From: Mesostigma viride
Lineage: Eukaryota; Streptophyta; Mesostigmatophyceae; Mesostigmatales; Mesostigmataceae
Direction of reading: 5' to 3'
Assembly (NCBI GenBank): GCA_009746045.1
Contig: RPFO01000715.1
Location: 64,501 to 128,500 of the forward strand
DNA: 64,000 nt
A program made the translations under genes and the position numbers. How positions within the stretch are numbered: position 1 is the first letter of the stretch; every line of letters starts with the position of its first letter. Below the pieces are notes generated by a model. It made no database searches and was not told the origin of the DNA. It worked only from the letters and a program-made list of their open reading frames with translations. Shown here piece after piece: positions 41,099 to 51,728 of this stretch.

Positions 41099-41987
41099 AA
41101 ACCGGACATTGCGCCGAAATTCTTGCCGAATTTTTTGCAGCCGAGCGAATTTTCCGCCGGCCGGACTTTGCGCCAGTTTTATTTAACTTGACCTTTTCCT
41201 GCTGTCGCGTGCACTTTGTCCCATGCCTCAGGGACTGAAATTTTTGTAGCGGAAACGTTTTGGCCGTCACTTCCTTTTGCGCCAAGTGTTGGACTAGAAA
41301 ATTCGTAACAGAAACTTTTTGGCAGTTGGCGTCACTTCCTTTCGTTCGACTGAAAATTCTCTGAAATTCGCTGAATTCGTACCGTAGCCTAATTTTTAAT
41401 ACCTCGAAGTGACGGGGCACTTAAAAATTTGCCCACAAGTACACTTGGCAGCGCGCTCACTGGGAAAAATTGTACAGCCGCTCGGCGGGCCACTTCAAAA
41501 TTCGTGCGTGGCCTGCACTAATACAATTCGTCTCCATGGCCTGCTAGCAGCTTTTTACTATCAATTCAGGGAATCAACAAACTCTAAAAAAAGTTTGATG
41601 GAATCGTATATATATTTGCATGTACTAATTGACAAGGCAATGTGCCTACAAAAAGGTGCGGGGACAACCTGATGACGGAAATTGTCGAAGTCTTTCAGAC
41701 TACTACCGTTCCTGCTATCGCGTGCACTTCAGTTCGTCCGTTGCCTATATCATTTACATAACTTAAATAATAAAATCAAGGTCGCGCTGCAAAAAGAGGC
41801 TTCACAACAACCATCACCAACAATACTAGGATCAGAATACTAGGAAGAAACCTGATGGCTCTATCTTGACCGCATAGAATAGTAATTCCCTCAATTCAAC
41901 AAAAAACGACTCACCTTTACTCACCCTCGTTCCGGGCCACCTCTTGCTCCTTCATCTCGTGCGTGAACCATGCACCGCAAACATTGA

Positions 41988-42326
41988 CTAGGTGTGCTTT
42001 GAAAGAAACCGAGCATACATGTCAAAGTGTAGAAAATACATGTCAAAGTGCGCCCCTTCGAACAACAGCAGCAAAATTATAACCCCTGTTGCCGCGGCCC
42101 ATCCCGTCACATGTGACTTCAAGACGTCCCTCATTTGCGACGAGTATTGCAAAGTAGTGTCGTAATCCATCGATGTGTCTGTAATCTGGGGGCCAATTGT
42201 TCGCAAGGATAGGTGGCAATTAGTAATGAAGGAGACCACCCCCAAGCCAGTGGGGGCTCCGCGTGTGACACCCCCAAGCCGGTGGGAGGCATTCACAGTA
42301 CCCCAGATTCGGGCCGTGGTGCCCAC
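41988..42326 (-). other. Minus-strand ORF in TE-B with one hydrophobic segment
   Basis: Frame encoding about 112 residues with a likely membrane-spanning stretch (AAATGVIILLLLFEGAHF) near its C-terminus. Its N-terminal half reads across a small direct repeat (CCGGCTTGGGGGTG), so the true start is unclear. No family recognised. Confidence 0.25.
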
Positions 42327-42371
42327 ATACCCCTGTCACTAGGACTTCGATAATAAGCGCCATCCATCCCA

Positions 42372-42640
42372 TCACACTCGACTGTACTGAGTCGGCTTAT
42401 CAAGGAGACAACCAGCGCAGGTATATATTTCCGAATTCAACTCCAATTGGAATACTTGCACAAAGCGAAACGAAAATAATTGCAATTGAGGACTCTCTGC
42501 AGCTAGACCCTCGCCCACTTGCTCAACATCGATTCTACCATATGGTGTGTGCAACTTCACACTTAACCTCCCCGTTCTCAACATGCGTGCCTCAACTCCC
42601 CCTTCCGTTGGGTTATACCAAACAAACAAAGAATTATTAA
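42372..42640 (-). other. Minus-strand ORF in TE-B, unknown
   Basis: Reads TLELAAQLNNSLFVWYNPTE and on to LSVKLHTPYGRIDVEQVGEG, stopping at 42,372. Composition is protein-like and not repeat-derived, but it is short and has no known motif. It could be an exon of the same minus-strand gene as 41,988-42,326. Confidence 0.3.
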
Positions 42641-43079
42641 GTTGCGCAGCAAGTTCAAGAGTTGTTCGTTAACAAAAAAAACAAGCTACTAATTATTTAT
42701 TTGCACGGGCACAGTAGCACTTGCAGCTAATAAAACGCTATCGTCTAATTCCGAAGGGCCTTTCGGCTAAATCAAAATTAACGATGCGGGCAGTGTGGCC
42801 GGAGCTGGAGACCTAACGGACATGACAGACCCCTAATGCGTCTGAGGGGACGCACGAGGAGGCAAGGCTGGAACGTCCTCTGGAACCTTCCCCACCTAAT
42901 CCGGAGATCCCGGGGGGCTCACTGTTTGCGGTGAAACATTGGTGGCCTTGGCCTTTGAATAATAGGACGCATCGTTCCAAGACATCTGCAGCAAATGATA
43001 CAAAGCCATGGAGCAATTTCGAAAGTATCCGTAAGAATCATGTAGACCTGAGAAACAATTTTTTCGCAACCTCCAAGTT

Positions 43080-43715
43080 GGGAGGGGTCTCGCTGCAGCT
43101 AGACCCTTCCGTGAACGCAAAAAATAAACATCGAATAACTGGGAGGTCTTCCTGCAGCTAGACCCCTCAAATCATACAAAGATGAAACATTGAAGTTGGG
43201 AGGGGTCTAGCTGCAGCTAGACCCTTACAGGAATGCGAAAAAACAACCAATAATTGGGAGGGTCTACCTGCAGCTATACCCTTACATGCAATCAAAAAGG
43301 ATGAAACCTTGGAAGTTGGGAGGGGTCTAGCTGCAGCTAGACCCTTACAGGAATGCGAAAAAACAACCAATAATTGGGAGGGTCTACCTGCAGCTAGACC
43401 CTTACATGCAATCAAAAAGGATGAAACCTTGGAAGTTGGGAGGGGTCTAGCTGCAGCTAGACCCTTACAGGAATGCGAAAAAACAACCAATAATTGGGAG
43501 GGTCTACCTGCAGCTAGACCCTTACATGCAATCAAAAAGGATGAAACCTTGGAAGTTGGGTGGGGTCTAGCTGCAGCTAGACCCTTACAGGAATGCGAAA
43601 AAACAACCAATAATTGGGAGGGTCTACCTGCAGCTAGACCCTTACAAGCAATCAAAAAGGATGAAACCTTGGAAGTTGGGAGGGGTCTCTCTGCAGGTAG
43701 ACCCTTCAACGAAGG
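43080..43715 (+). repeat. 120-bp tandem repeat containing an 11+11 palindrome (left arm)
   Basis: Five copies at exact 120-bp spacing (near 43,201, 43,321, 43,441, 43,561 and 43,681). Each holds the perfect palindrome of GGGTCTAGCTG joined to its reverse complement, plus a variant half-palindrome (GGTCTACCTGCAGCTAGACC). Confidence 0.95.
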
Positions 43716-43784
43716 CAAGAATTCTATCACAAATTCATGGGAGCAGATCTGAAGAGAGACCTAATCCAATCATGTGAGGACTGG

Positions 43785-44900
43785 CATGGGTGTGTCGCAT
43801 GCGTGCGTGGGTGTGGTGGATGCGTGCGTGTGGTGGGTGGCTGCCATGGCGTGCGTGGGTGTGGTGGATGCGTGGCATGCGTGCGTGGGTGCGGTGGAAG
43901 GCTGGCATGCGTGCGCGGGTGGGCTAGCATGCGTGCGTGAGTGTGGTGGTGGGCTGGCATGCGTGCGTGGATGTGGTGGGTGCCTGGCATGTGTGCGTGG
44001 GTGTGGTGGGTGCCTGGCATGCGTGCCTGGTTGTGGTGGGTGGCTGGCATGCGTGCGTGAATGTGGTGGTGGGCTAGCATGCGTGCGTGGGTGTGGTGGT
44101 GGGCTGGCATGCGTGCGTGGGTGTGGTGGATGGCTGGCATGCGTGCGTGGGTGTGGTGGATGCGTGGCATGCGTGCATGGGTGCGGTGGATGGCTGGCAT
44201 GCGTGCGCGGGTGGGCTAGCATGCGTGCGTGAGTGTGGTGGTGGGCTGGCATGCGTGAGTGGATGTGTTGGGTGCCTGGCATGTGTGCGTGGGTGTGTTG
44301 GGTGCCTGGCATGCGTGCCTGGTTGTGGTGGGTGGCTGGGATGCGTGCGTGAATGTGGTGGTGGGCTAGCATGCGTGCGTGGGTGTGGTGGTGGGCTGGC
44401 ATGCGTGCGTGGGTGTGGTGGATGGCTGGCATGCGTGCGTGGGTGTGGTGGATGGGTGGCATGCGTGCATGGGTGTGGTGGGTGGCTGGCATGCGTGCGT
44501 GGGTGGCTGGCATGCATGCGTGGATGTGGTGTTGGGCTGGCATGCGTGCGTGGGTGTGGTGGTGGGCTGGCATGCGCGCGTGGGTGTGTTGGATGGCTGG
44601 CATGCGTGCATGGGTGTAATGGATGGCTGGCATGCGTGTGTGGGTGTGGTGGTGGGCTGGCATGCGTGCGTGGGTGTGGTGGGTGGCTGGCATGCGTGCG
44701 TGGGTGTGGTGGGTGGCTGGCATGCGTGCGTGGGTGTGGTGGGTGGCTGGCATGCGTGCGTGGGGGTGGTGGGTGGCTGGCATGCGTGCGTGGGTGTGGT
44801 GGGTGGCTGGCATGCGTGTGTGGGTGTGGTGGGTGGCTGGCATGCGTGCGTGGGTGTGTTGGATGGGTGGCATGCGTGCCTGGGTGTGTTGGGGGGGCTG
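43785..44900. repeat. 30-bp minisatellite (left arm)
   Basis: About 37 copies of a 30-mer built from CATGCGTGCG, TGGGTGTGGT and GGGTGGCTGG with point variants. Open in several frames on both strands; not a gene. Confidence 0.95.
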
Positions 44901-46859
44901 GCGTTTATATACTGAGAATAATATAGTTTTAAAAAGGACATATAGTTACCAAACATAATATATAATAGCTATTAATCGTTGCCTATCCAAAGTTGCATGC
45001 AGTAAGTGCAACAGCCAAAATATGCCAACAAATCAGTTGATGGGAATTTCATAAAACTTACAATCGAAATACAACAGACCCCAGTTAGAAGAACGAAGGA
45101 ATATCTGCGTGACAGGGAATAACGCACCAGAGATGCTCGGTAAGCGTTGCTGACCGAAACACAACGGAAAAACACTGCCCGGTTGCTGGTAAGAGAATAA
45201 AAAGGCGTTGTCCATAATCGAAATACATAAACAAAGAGCGGGAGTCATACCTGCCTTGCGGGAAGTGACGCAACGAATGTTATGGCCGAGCAAACTGGGC
45301 CTCCTTTCCCGTTGCTGACGGAAACACACCTCAAACAGACGGCCTCGAAGCATGGTAATGCATGCAACGACGTTCAAAAGCGTCCCAAATCGAAATAAAA
45401 CGAAACCGAGCGCAAAATACAGTGGAATATATGCATATCGGAATATATGCATGGCGGGGCATGATGTATTGGAAAAGCCTGGTTGCCTTCGTATCCGCTC
45501 CTGACGTGAACAAATGGAAAGAGACCGCCTGGAAGCCAACATATGCAGGCGACACCGTTCCAAAGCCCAGAAAACAAAAATGCAGCTTACCCAGGCGTCA
45601 TTCCGGGTGCCACCGTCTTACCCTGACAGTCGTCATCCCAGCAACCTCTCCAAGAGCTTACGGCCCCCACAGTCCAGGAGCTTGCATGACCCATCATTAC
45701 GTACCTAAGCATCGGTGATTTTAAAACCGCGCTCCTAAGCGCACAAAAAGAGAGCTAGCTTTCCCAACGGCATGACGAACTGAACACTTTCCTATCGACA
45801 GCCATACCGTAATCCCGTGGCCATTTGCAGCGTGATGCAATTAGGGTTGGGTAGGTAATAGGTAGGCTGCTGGTTTTTGTTAGAATTGTGATGTGCATCA
45901 TTTTGTTGGGCCCGTGGGCCACAATCATCGCCGTCAACGGCTCAACGCTGCGCTTTGAGTTTTTACGTGTGAACCGTCAGCCCTCGAGTGTCGTCCAATC
46001 TTCTTGCTCGGTTACTAATAATGTCGTATTCCAAAGGAACACTAGTAATGAAAACGGTCGCAAAGCGTACGGCTGTAAAAGGGTAGAAAACGGTAACGTG
46101 GCATCCTCGCAGTCGCCGGAAAGTGGAAGCGCGGCGCCGATGGCAATCGTCTCGACCAAATTTTTCGAAACCGAGAAAGCAGATTGGACGACACTTGAAG
46201 GCTGACGTCCACACGTGAAGACCCACCAGAGCGCAGCGTTGAGCCGTTGACGGCGATGTGGCCCACGGGCCCAGCAAAATAATGCACATCAATTGCATCG
46301 CGTCGCAAATGGCCGCTGGACAAATGGTATGGCTGTCGACAGCGACGTGCTCAGTTGGTCATGTTTGTTACAGGAAAGCTAGTGGTATTCTTGTACGCTT
46401 AGAAGCGTGGTTTTAAAGTCACCGATGCTGAGGTACGTTATGATGGGTCATGGAAACTCCTGGACTGTGGGGGCCGTAAGCTCTGCTAGAGGTTGCTAGG
46501 ATGACGACTGTCAGGGTAAGATGGTGGCACCCGGAATGACGCCTGGGTAAGCTCTGTTCGTGTTTGCTGGGCTTCGGAACAGTGGCGCATGCATATGTTG
46601 GCTTCCAGGCGGTCTCTTTCCATTTGTTCACGTCAGGAGCGGATACGGAGGCAACCAGGCTTTTCCAATACATCATGTCCCGCCATGCATGTATTCTACC
46701 GGCTTTAGCGCTCGGTTTCTTTTCATGTCGATCTGGGACGCTTTTGAACGTCGTTGCATTCATTACTATGCTTTGAGGCCGTCTGTTTGAATTGTATTTC
46801 CGTCAGCCACGGGCAAGGAGGCCCAGTTTGCTCGGCCATAACATTCGTTGCGTCACTTC

Positions 46860-48420
46860 CCGCATGCCACGCATCCACCACCACACCCACGCACACATGC
46901 CACCCATCCGACACACCCACGCACGCATGCCACCCATCCAACACACCCACGCACGCATGCCACCCATCCAACACACCCACGCACGCATGCCAGCCACCCA
47001 CCACACCCACGCACGCATGCCAGCCACCCACCACACCCATGCACGCATGCCAGCCACCCACCACACCCACGCACGTATGCCAGCCACCCACCACACCCAC
47101 GCACACATCCACCACACCCACGCACGCAAGCCAGCCATCCACCACACCCACGCACGCAGGCCAGCCACCCACCACACCCACGCACGCATGCTACCCATCC
47201 AACACACCCACGCACGCATGCCAGCCCACCACCACACCCACGCACGCATGCCAGCCATCCACCACACCCACGCACGCATGCCACCCATCCGACACACCCA
47301 CGCACGCATGCCACCCATCCAACACACCCACGCACGCATGCCACCCATCCAACACACCCACGCACGCATGCCAGCCACCCACCACACCCACGCACGCATG
47401 CCAGCCACCCACCACACCCATGCACGCATGCCAGCCACCCACCACACCCACGCACGCATGCCAGCCACCCACCACACCCACGCACACATCCACCACACCC
47501 ACGCACGCAAGCCAGCCATCCACCACACCCACGCACGCAGGCCAGCCACCCACCACACCCACGCACGCATGCCACCCATCCACCACACCCACGCACGCAT
47601 GCCAGCCCACCACCACACCCACGCACGCATGCCAGCCATCCACCACACCCACGCACGCATGCCATGCATCCACCACCACACCCACGCACACAGGCCTGCC
47701 AGCCACCACACACACCCCACGCATGCATGCCAGCCCACCACCACACGCACGCATGCCAGCCCACCACCACACCCACACAGGCATGCCACGCATCCACCAC
47801 ACCCACGCACGCATGCCAGCCACCCACCACACCCATGCACGCATCCACCACACCCACGCACGCATGGCAGCCATCCACCACACCCACGCACGCAAGCATG
47901 CCACCCACCACACCCATGCACGCATGCCAGCCACCCGCGACACCCACGCACGTATGCTAGCCCACCACCACACCCACACATGCATGCCAGCCATTCACCA
48001 CACCCACGCACGCATGCCAGCCATCCACCACACCCACGCACGCATGCTAGCCCACCACCACATTCACGCACGCATGCCAGCCACCCACCACACCCACGCA
48101 CGCATGCCAGCCACCCCAGACACCCACGCACGCAGGCCAGCCCACCACCACATCCACGCGCGCATGCTAGCCCACCACCACATTCACGCACGCATGCCAG
48201 CCACCCACCACACCCACGCACGCAGGCCAGCCACCCATCACACCCATGCACGCATGCCAGGCACCCACCACACCCACGCACGCATGCCACCCACCCACCA
48301 CACCCACGCACGCATGCCAGCCACCCACCACACCCACGCACACATGCTAGCCCACCACCACACCCACGCACACATGCCCACCACACCCACGCATCCCACC
48401 CAGCACACCCACGCCAGTCC
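46860..48420. repeat. 30-bp minisatellite (right arm, inverted)
   Basis: About 50 copies of the reverse complement of the left-arm 30-mer (CCAGCCACCC, ACCACACCCA, CGCACGCATG). Longer than the left array by roughly 450 bp, so the arms have changed length independently. Confidence 0.95.
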
Positions 48421-48479
48421 TTGCATGTTTGGCAAGGGTCTCTTTGCAGAGAGACGATGTTACTCATTTGTGATAAAGT

Positions 48480-48995
48480 TCTCGAATTCCTGTAAGGGTC
48501 TAGCTGCAGCTAGACCCCTCCCAACTTCCCAGGTTTCATCCTTTTTGATTGCATGTAAGGGTCTAGCTGCAGGTAGACCCTCCCAATTATTGGTTGTTTT
48601 TTCGCATTCTTGTAAGGGTCTAGCTGCAGCTAGACCCCTCCCAACTTCCCTGGTTTCATCCTTTTTGATTGCATGTAAGGGTCTAGCTGCAGGTAGACCC
48701 TCCCAATTATTGGTTGTTTTTTCGCATTCCTGTAAGGGTCTAGCTGCAGCTAGACCCCACCCAACTTCCAAGGTTTCATCCTTTTTGATTGCATGTAAGG
48801 GTCTAGCTGCAGGTAGACCCTCCCAATTATTGGTTGTTTTTTCGCATTCCTGTAGGGGTCTAGCTGCAGCTAGACCCCTCCCAACTTCAATGTTTCATCT
48901 TTGTATGATTTGAGGGGTCTAGTTGCAGGAAGACCTCCCACTTATTCGATGTTTATTTTTTGCGTTCACGGAAGGGTCTAGCTGCAGCGAGACCC
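48480..48995 (-). repeat. 120-bp tandem repeat (right arm, inverted)
   Basis: Four full copies at 120-bp spacing (48,481, 48,601, 48,721, 48,841) and diverged ends, the inverse of 43,080-43,715, with the same 11+11 palindrome. Confidence 0.95.
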
Positions 48996-49277
48996 CTCCC
49001 CAATTCGAGGTTGTGAAACATGCTTTTGTGCGGGGGTACTTGATTCGTCGAATACTTTCGAAATGCCTCCGTTGCTTTGCATCATTTTTTGTAAATGTTT
49101 TCGAGCGACGCGTCGTAGACTACAGGTGCTTGACGACGGTATGCGTGACTGTGTTTTTGTTGTGTTATGTGCAGCCCGAGACATTGACGGTAATGAAACT
49201 TTTGAAGGGTGAGGCGGGCTATTAAGTGGATAAGGCCATAATCCGCTTGCCATACTAAGTGCTTGCTATGTGTTGAG

Positions 49278-49523
49278 ATGGCGGGTGCGGGTGCCGTCGG
49301 CGCGCAAATTAAGTTGTGCGAGAGTGTAGCTTACACAGATAACTGGCTGGACCACATTGCGATGTTGGAAGCCATAGCGTGATCCCTAATCGGGAACAGT
49401 GTCAAGGAGGACTACATTTTTCATGTTTTGAAGATTGCCGAATCGTGCATTTTACAGTTGAAGTCGGATGTTGGGAGTGTCATACCTTGTCGTGCTTTTT
49501 TATGGGCGACGCTCGTTGATTGA
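49278..49523 (+). pseudogene. Broken small ORF in TE-B
   Basis: From the ATG at 49,278: MAGAGAVGAQIKLCESVAYT, then DNWLDHIAMLEAIA, an in-frame TGA, and the same frame continues protein-like (SLIGNSVKEDYIFHVLKIAE) for about 45 more codons to a TGA at 49,521. The single internal stop in an otherwise ordered frame suggests a recently inactivated gene. A Trp-containing helical start recalls DNA-binding MADF/SANT-like leaders, but no family is assigned. Confidence 0.4.
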
Positions 49524-49574
49524 TTTGGCGAGTCCAGAAGTACAAGTTTGAGGGTTGTGATGAACGGGAAAGGA

Positions 49575-49665
49575 TGTATACTAATTAATTAATTAGACTT
49601 GTGCTCCCGTTGGGGAGTCACGGAGCATTAACCCCGATGGATCGATGGATGGATGGAAACGGTGT
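49575..49665 (-). mobile_element. Possible LINE 3' tail (second copy)
   Basis: A TTAATTAATTAATTA run is followed by CTCCCGTTGGGGAG, a 5-bp stem with a 4-base loop, and then AGCATTAACCCCGATGGATCG and a GATG microsatellite. It has the same orientation and layout as the tails near 1,058 and 62,408. Confidence 0.4.
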
Positions 49666-51066
49666 ATATGGAAAACCGTGATACTTGCTGCCATGTGGTT
49701 GTCTCCTTAATGTTTCAAATATATAAGACAGCCGGCACTTGCTCATTGACGTTTCTGTGGCTCGCCCCTTGGCTCTTAGCCATGTGCGCATGGTTCAGTT
49801 GGTGCATCCCAGGCGGCGGCCGGGCTACCCGGCGGATCGGGTTGAGCGGGCCAAGCCCACGGCCTAAGGCGATGTCGGGCACCACCGTGTGGTGCCCTTC
49901 GTCTTGGAGTTCGGGGCCTTGGGGACCCTTACCGCCGGCTTCTTTAAGGAGTAAGTAAGTACCTGCGGAAGTTCTTTTAAGGAGTGTTGCCCGCGGCTCC
50001 GGGAGGACTGCGTGGACCTGGAGGGCTAGCGGGCCCCTGGGTCGGCGCGGACCTGGACGCCGTACTGTTTAGGCTTGTTGTTGTTGTTGTTGTGTCTCAC
50101 GCCGCACATGGGCAGCAGAGAATCTGTAGTGGCCGAGGGCCGGATATATTTAGTATCGGTGGTACTATCAAGGAGACAACCAGCAGTACTATGTTTAGGC
50201 TTAGGCCCAGTCTAGTACACGGAAAGTTGGGAAGCCGATAACCCAAAGAATAAAGCTTGGTCAACGCGAGTCAGCGCATGGAATCCAGTAGAATCTGGCA
50301 GCGAGGAACGGATAACGCTCGGATTGTCTTTTTCATTTGTCTCGATAAAACTCTCAAAAAAAAAAAATGCCTGATCAAGCAGTAATTCTGGGTTGCTGCC
50401 CAGGCATTTGACACCGATTTTCGTGAGTTTTCGTGTAGTTGGCTAGTTGCCCCCGTGTCCAGGATTTCAGAAATCGGACGTATCCAACGCAGGTCAACCT
50501 TCCTTTACGGGTTTGGTGTGCGTCGAAAAGACGATTCCAGGTATTAAGAATCTCTGCTTACCGTATTTGACGGACGACTTCCCGATTCCTCCGCCGACCC
50601 TTGAATCTTCATGTCGGCTCTCAGGAACTTTCACTTTTGCCCCCCCAACTTTCCGTGCCTTGAGTACGTAGTAAGATTATGCCAGCCCGGGTCTATCTGC
50701 GAGGAGAGGTTGAAGGACGAACCGCACCATGTGCAAAGACAACAAGGGTAAATTATAAGAAGGGTAATCTAAAATTTCTGCGAGTGGATTGTGTCCTCAC
50801 TTGATATCCAAACTTTGGCAATCCCTCTTCTTCTAATAACTCGATTTTAGTCACTCGTTGATGGGTTGATCGGTATGCGCGCAGGTAAGGAGGATGTGGA
50901 GCGGATCCTACACTTGGCAAATGTGGCGGTGGACTTCGGACCAGCGGCTCAACATGCTGACACTTCCGGAGGGAAGGCTAAGGGGGCGGAAGAGAGGCTA
51001 AGGGGGCGGGCAATGAGGGTGATGAGAAGCCCACGTTGGAAATGAGACTTATTAAGTGAGACAACT
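49666..51066. other. TE-B right interior, no recognised gene
   Basis: Only short frames. Features seen: a GTT/TTG run near 50,080, an A-rich run near 50,358, and a copy of AAGGAGACAACCAGC near 50,170. Confidence 0.4.
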
Positions 51067-51249
51067 ATGGACGGGGAAAAAGACTTTGGAGCACGAGAGG
51101 CCTTTTGGTCTGATGGGTGGACTTCTGCCGTTATGAAGGCAGGGAACAAGGATCCGGAGAATCCAATGTATGCAAAGTTAGAAGACGTGATGCTTTATGG
51201 GCAGATGTCTGGATACGACACCAATAGGAGGGTCGTCAGTCGCACTTAA
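51067..51249 (+). CDS. Small ORF in TE-B, unknown
   Basis: A 60-codon frame, MDGEKDFGAREAFWSDGWTS, ending NRRVVSRT. The composition is protein-like. It starts directly after a TATTAAGTGAGACAACT sequence that resembles a motif found upstream of other positions in the window. The opposite strand at 51,246-51,440 also has a protein-like frame (QLYWMPLDYVIKVAELTDSK), so two converging remnants may be present. Confidence 0.3.
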   Translation: MDGEKDFGAREAFWSDGWTSAVMKAGNKDPENPMYAKLEDVMLYGQMSGYDTNRRVVSRT

Positions 51250-51655
51250 TTTTTTGAGGGCCTTATCCGTAATTTCGCTTCCGCAATCTGCTCTTGCGTT
51301 TTCGACTTCCTCCTCTTGCTGTCCGTCAGCTCTGCCACCTTTATCACGTAGTCTAGCGGCATCCAGTACAACTGCCTCTTCAACTTCCCTCCGTCCTCCC
51401 CCACAGGAAAAAAGTTGAGGGGAAATGATGAGCGCTCCATGTGGTTGGCAGTGCTCGTCCTATTGTTTTAGATTCGAAGTATAGGTTGTTGTCGAGTCTC
51501 TCCATGTGAAATATACCCTTAGATTGACATGTTTTACTAAATTTCAAGCCTCTCGATGTGGAATGTACGCTCAAATTGACATGAATTAAGCATTATGACA
51601 CCAAATTAGCTCGAAAATACGCGATCGGACGCCAAATTCGCGCGAAAAAACGCGA

Positions 51656-51728
51656 TCGGACGATTGAAACTAGCGTTTTTTTCTTGCAAAATGCGCAAAA
51701 AATGACCCCATTCCGCGTGGGACCACCC
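51656..51728 (-). repeat. TE-B right terminal inverted repeat
   Basis: Inverse of 41,035-41,098 with about nine extra bases (TGCGCATTT region). Two CGATCGGACG direct repeats lie just inside it. Confidence 0.92.

Larger units (their letters stand above)
42980..49100. repeat. Giant inverted repeat (near-palindrome) of about 6.1 kb
   Basis: The left arm (about 42,980-46,015) is matched in reverse by the right arm (about 46,175-49,100), with a single-copy centre of roughly 160 bp. In order outward from the centre, both arms have a mixed unique segment (containing GGGCCCGTGGGCCACA, TCATTCCGGGTGCCAC), a 30-bp minisatellite and a 120-bp tandem repeat. The arms differ by substitutions and copy number; the right minisatellite is longer. 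Confidence 0.9.
41035..51728. mobile_element. Foldback-type DNA transposon TE-B, 10.7 kb, TSD CGCA
   Basis: Ends are inverted copies starting GGGTGGTCCCACGCGGAATG; the left TIR (41,035-41,098) and right TIR (51,656-51,728) align over about 64 bases with one 9-base gap. CGCA is duplicated at 41,031-41,034 and 51,729-51,732, and removing the element restores gypsy-2 protease in frame. The centre (42,980-49,100) is a giant inverted repeat. Only small or broken frames are seen, so the copy is probably non-autonomous. The superfamily is open; the 4-bp TSD and G-rich ends do not settle it. Confidence 0.88.

Noticed and set aside
43770-48913. Frames of 200-700 codons rich in His/Thr/Pro or Gly/Trp/Cys
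   Set aside because: They are the 30-bp and 120-bp tandem repeats of TE-B read in different phases.
43080-48995. CRISPR-like array (regular palindromic repeats)
   Set aside because: The units are pure tandem repeats with no unique spacers, lie inside a eukaryotic transposon, and have no cas genes.
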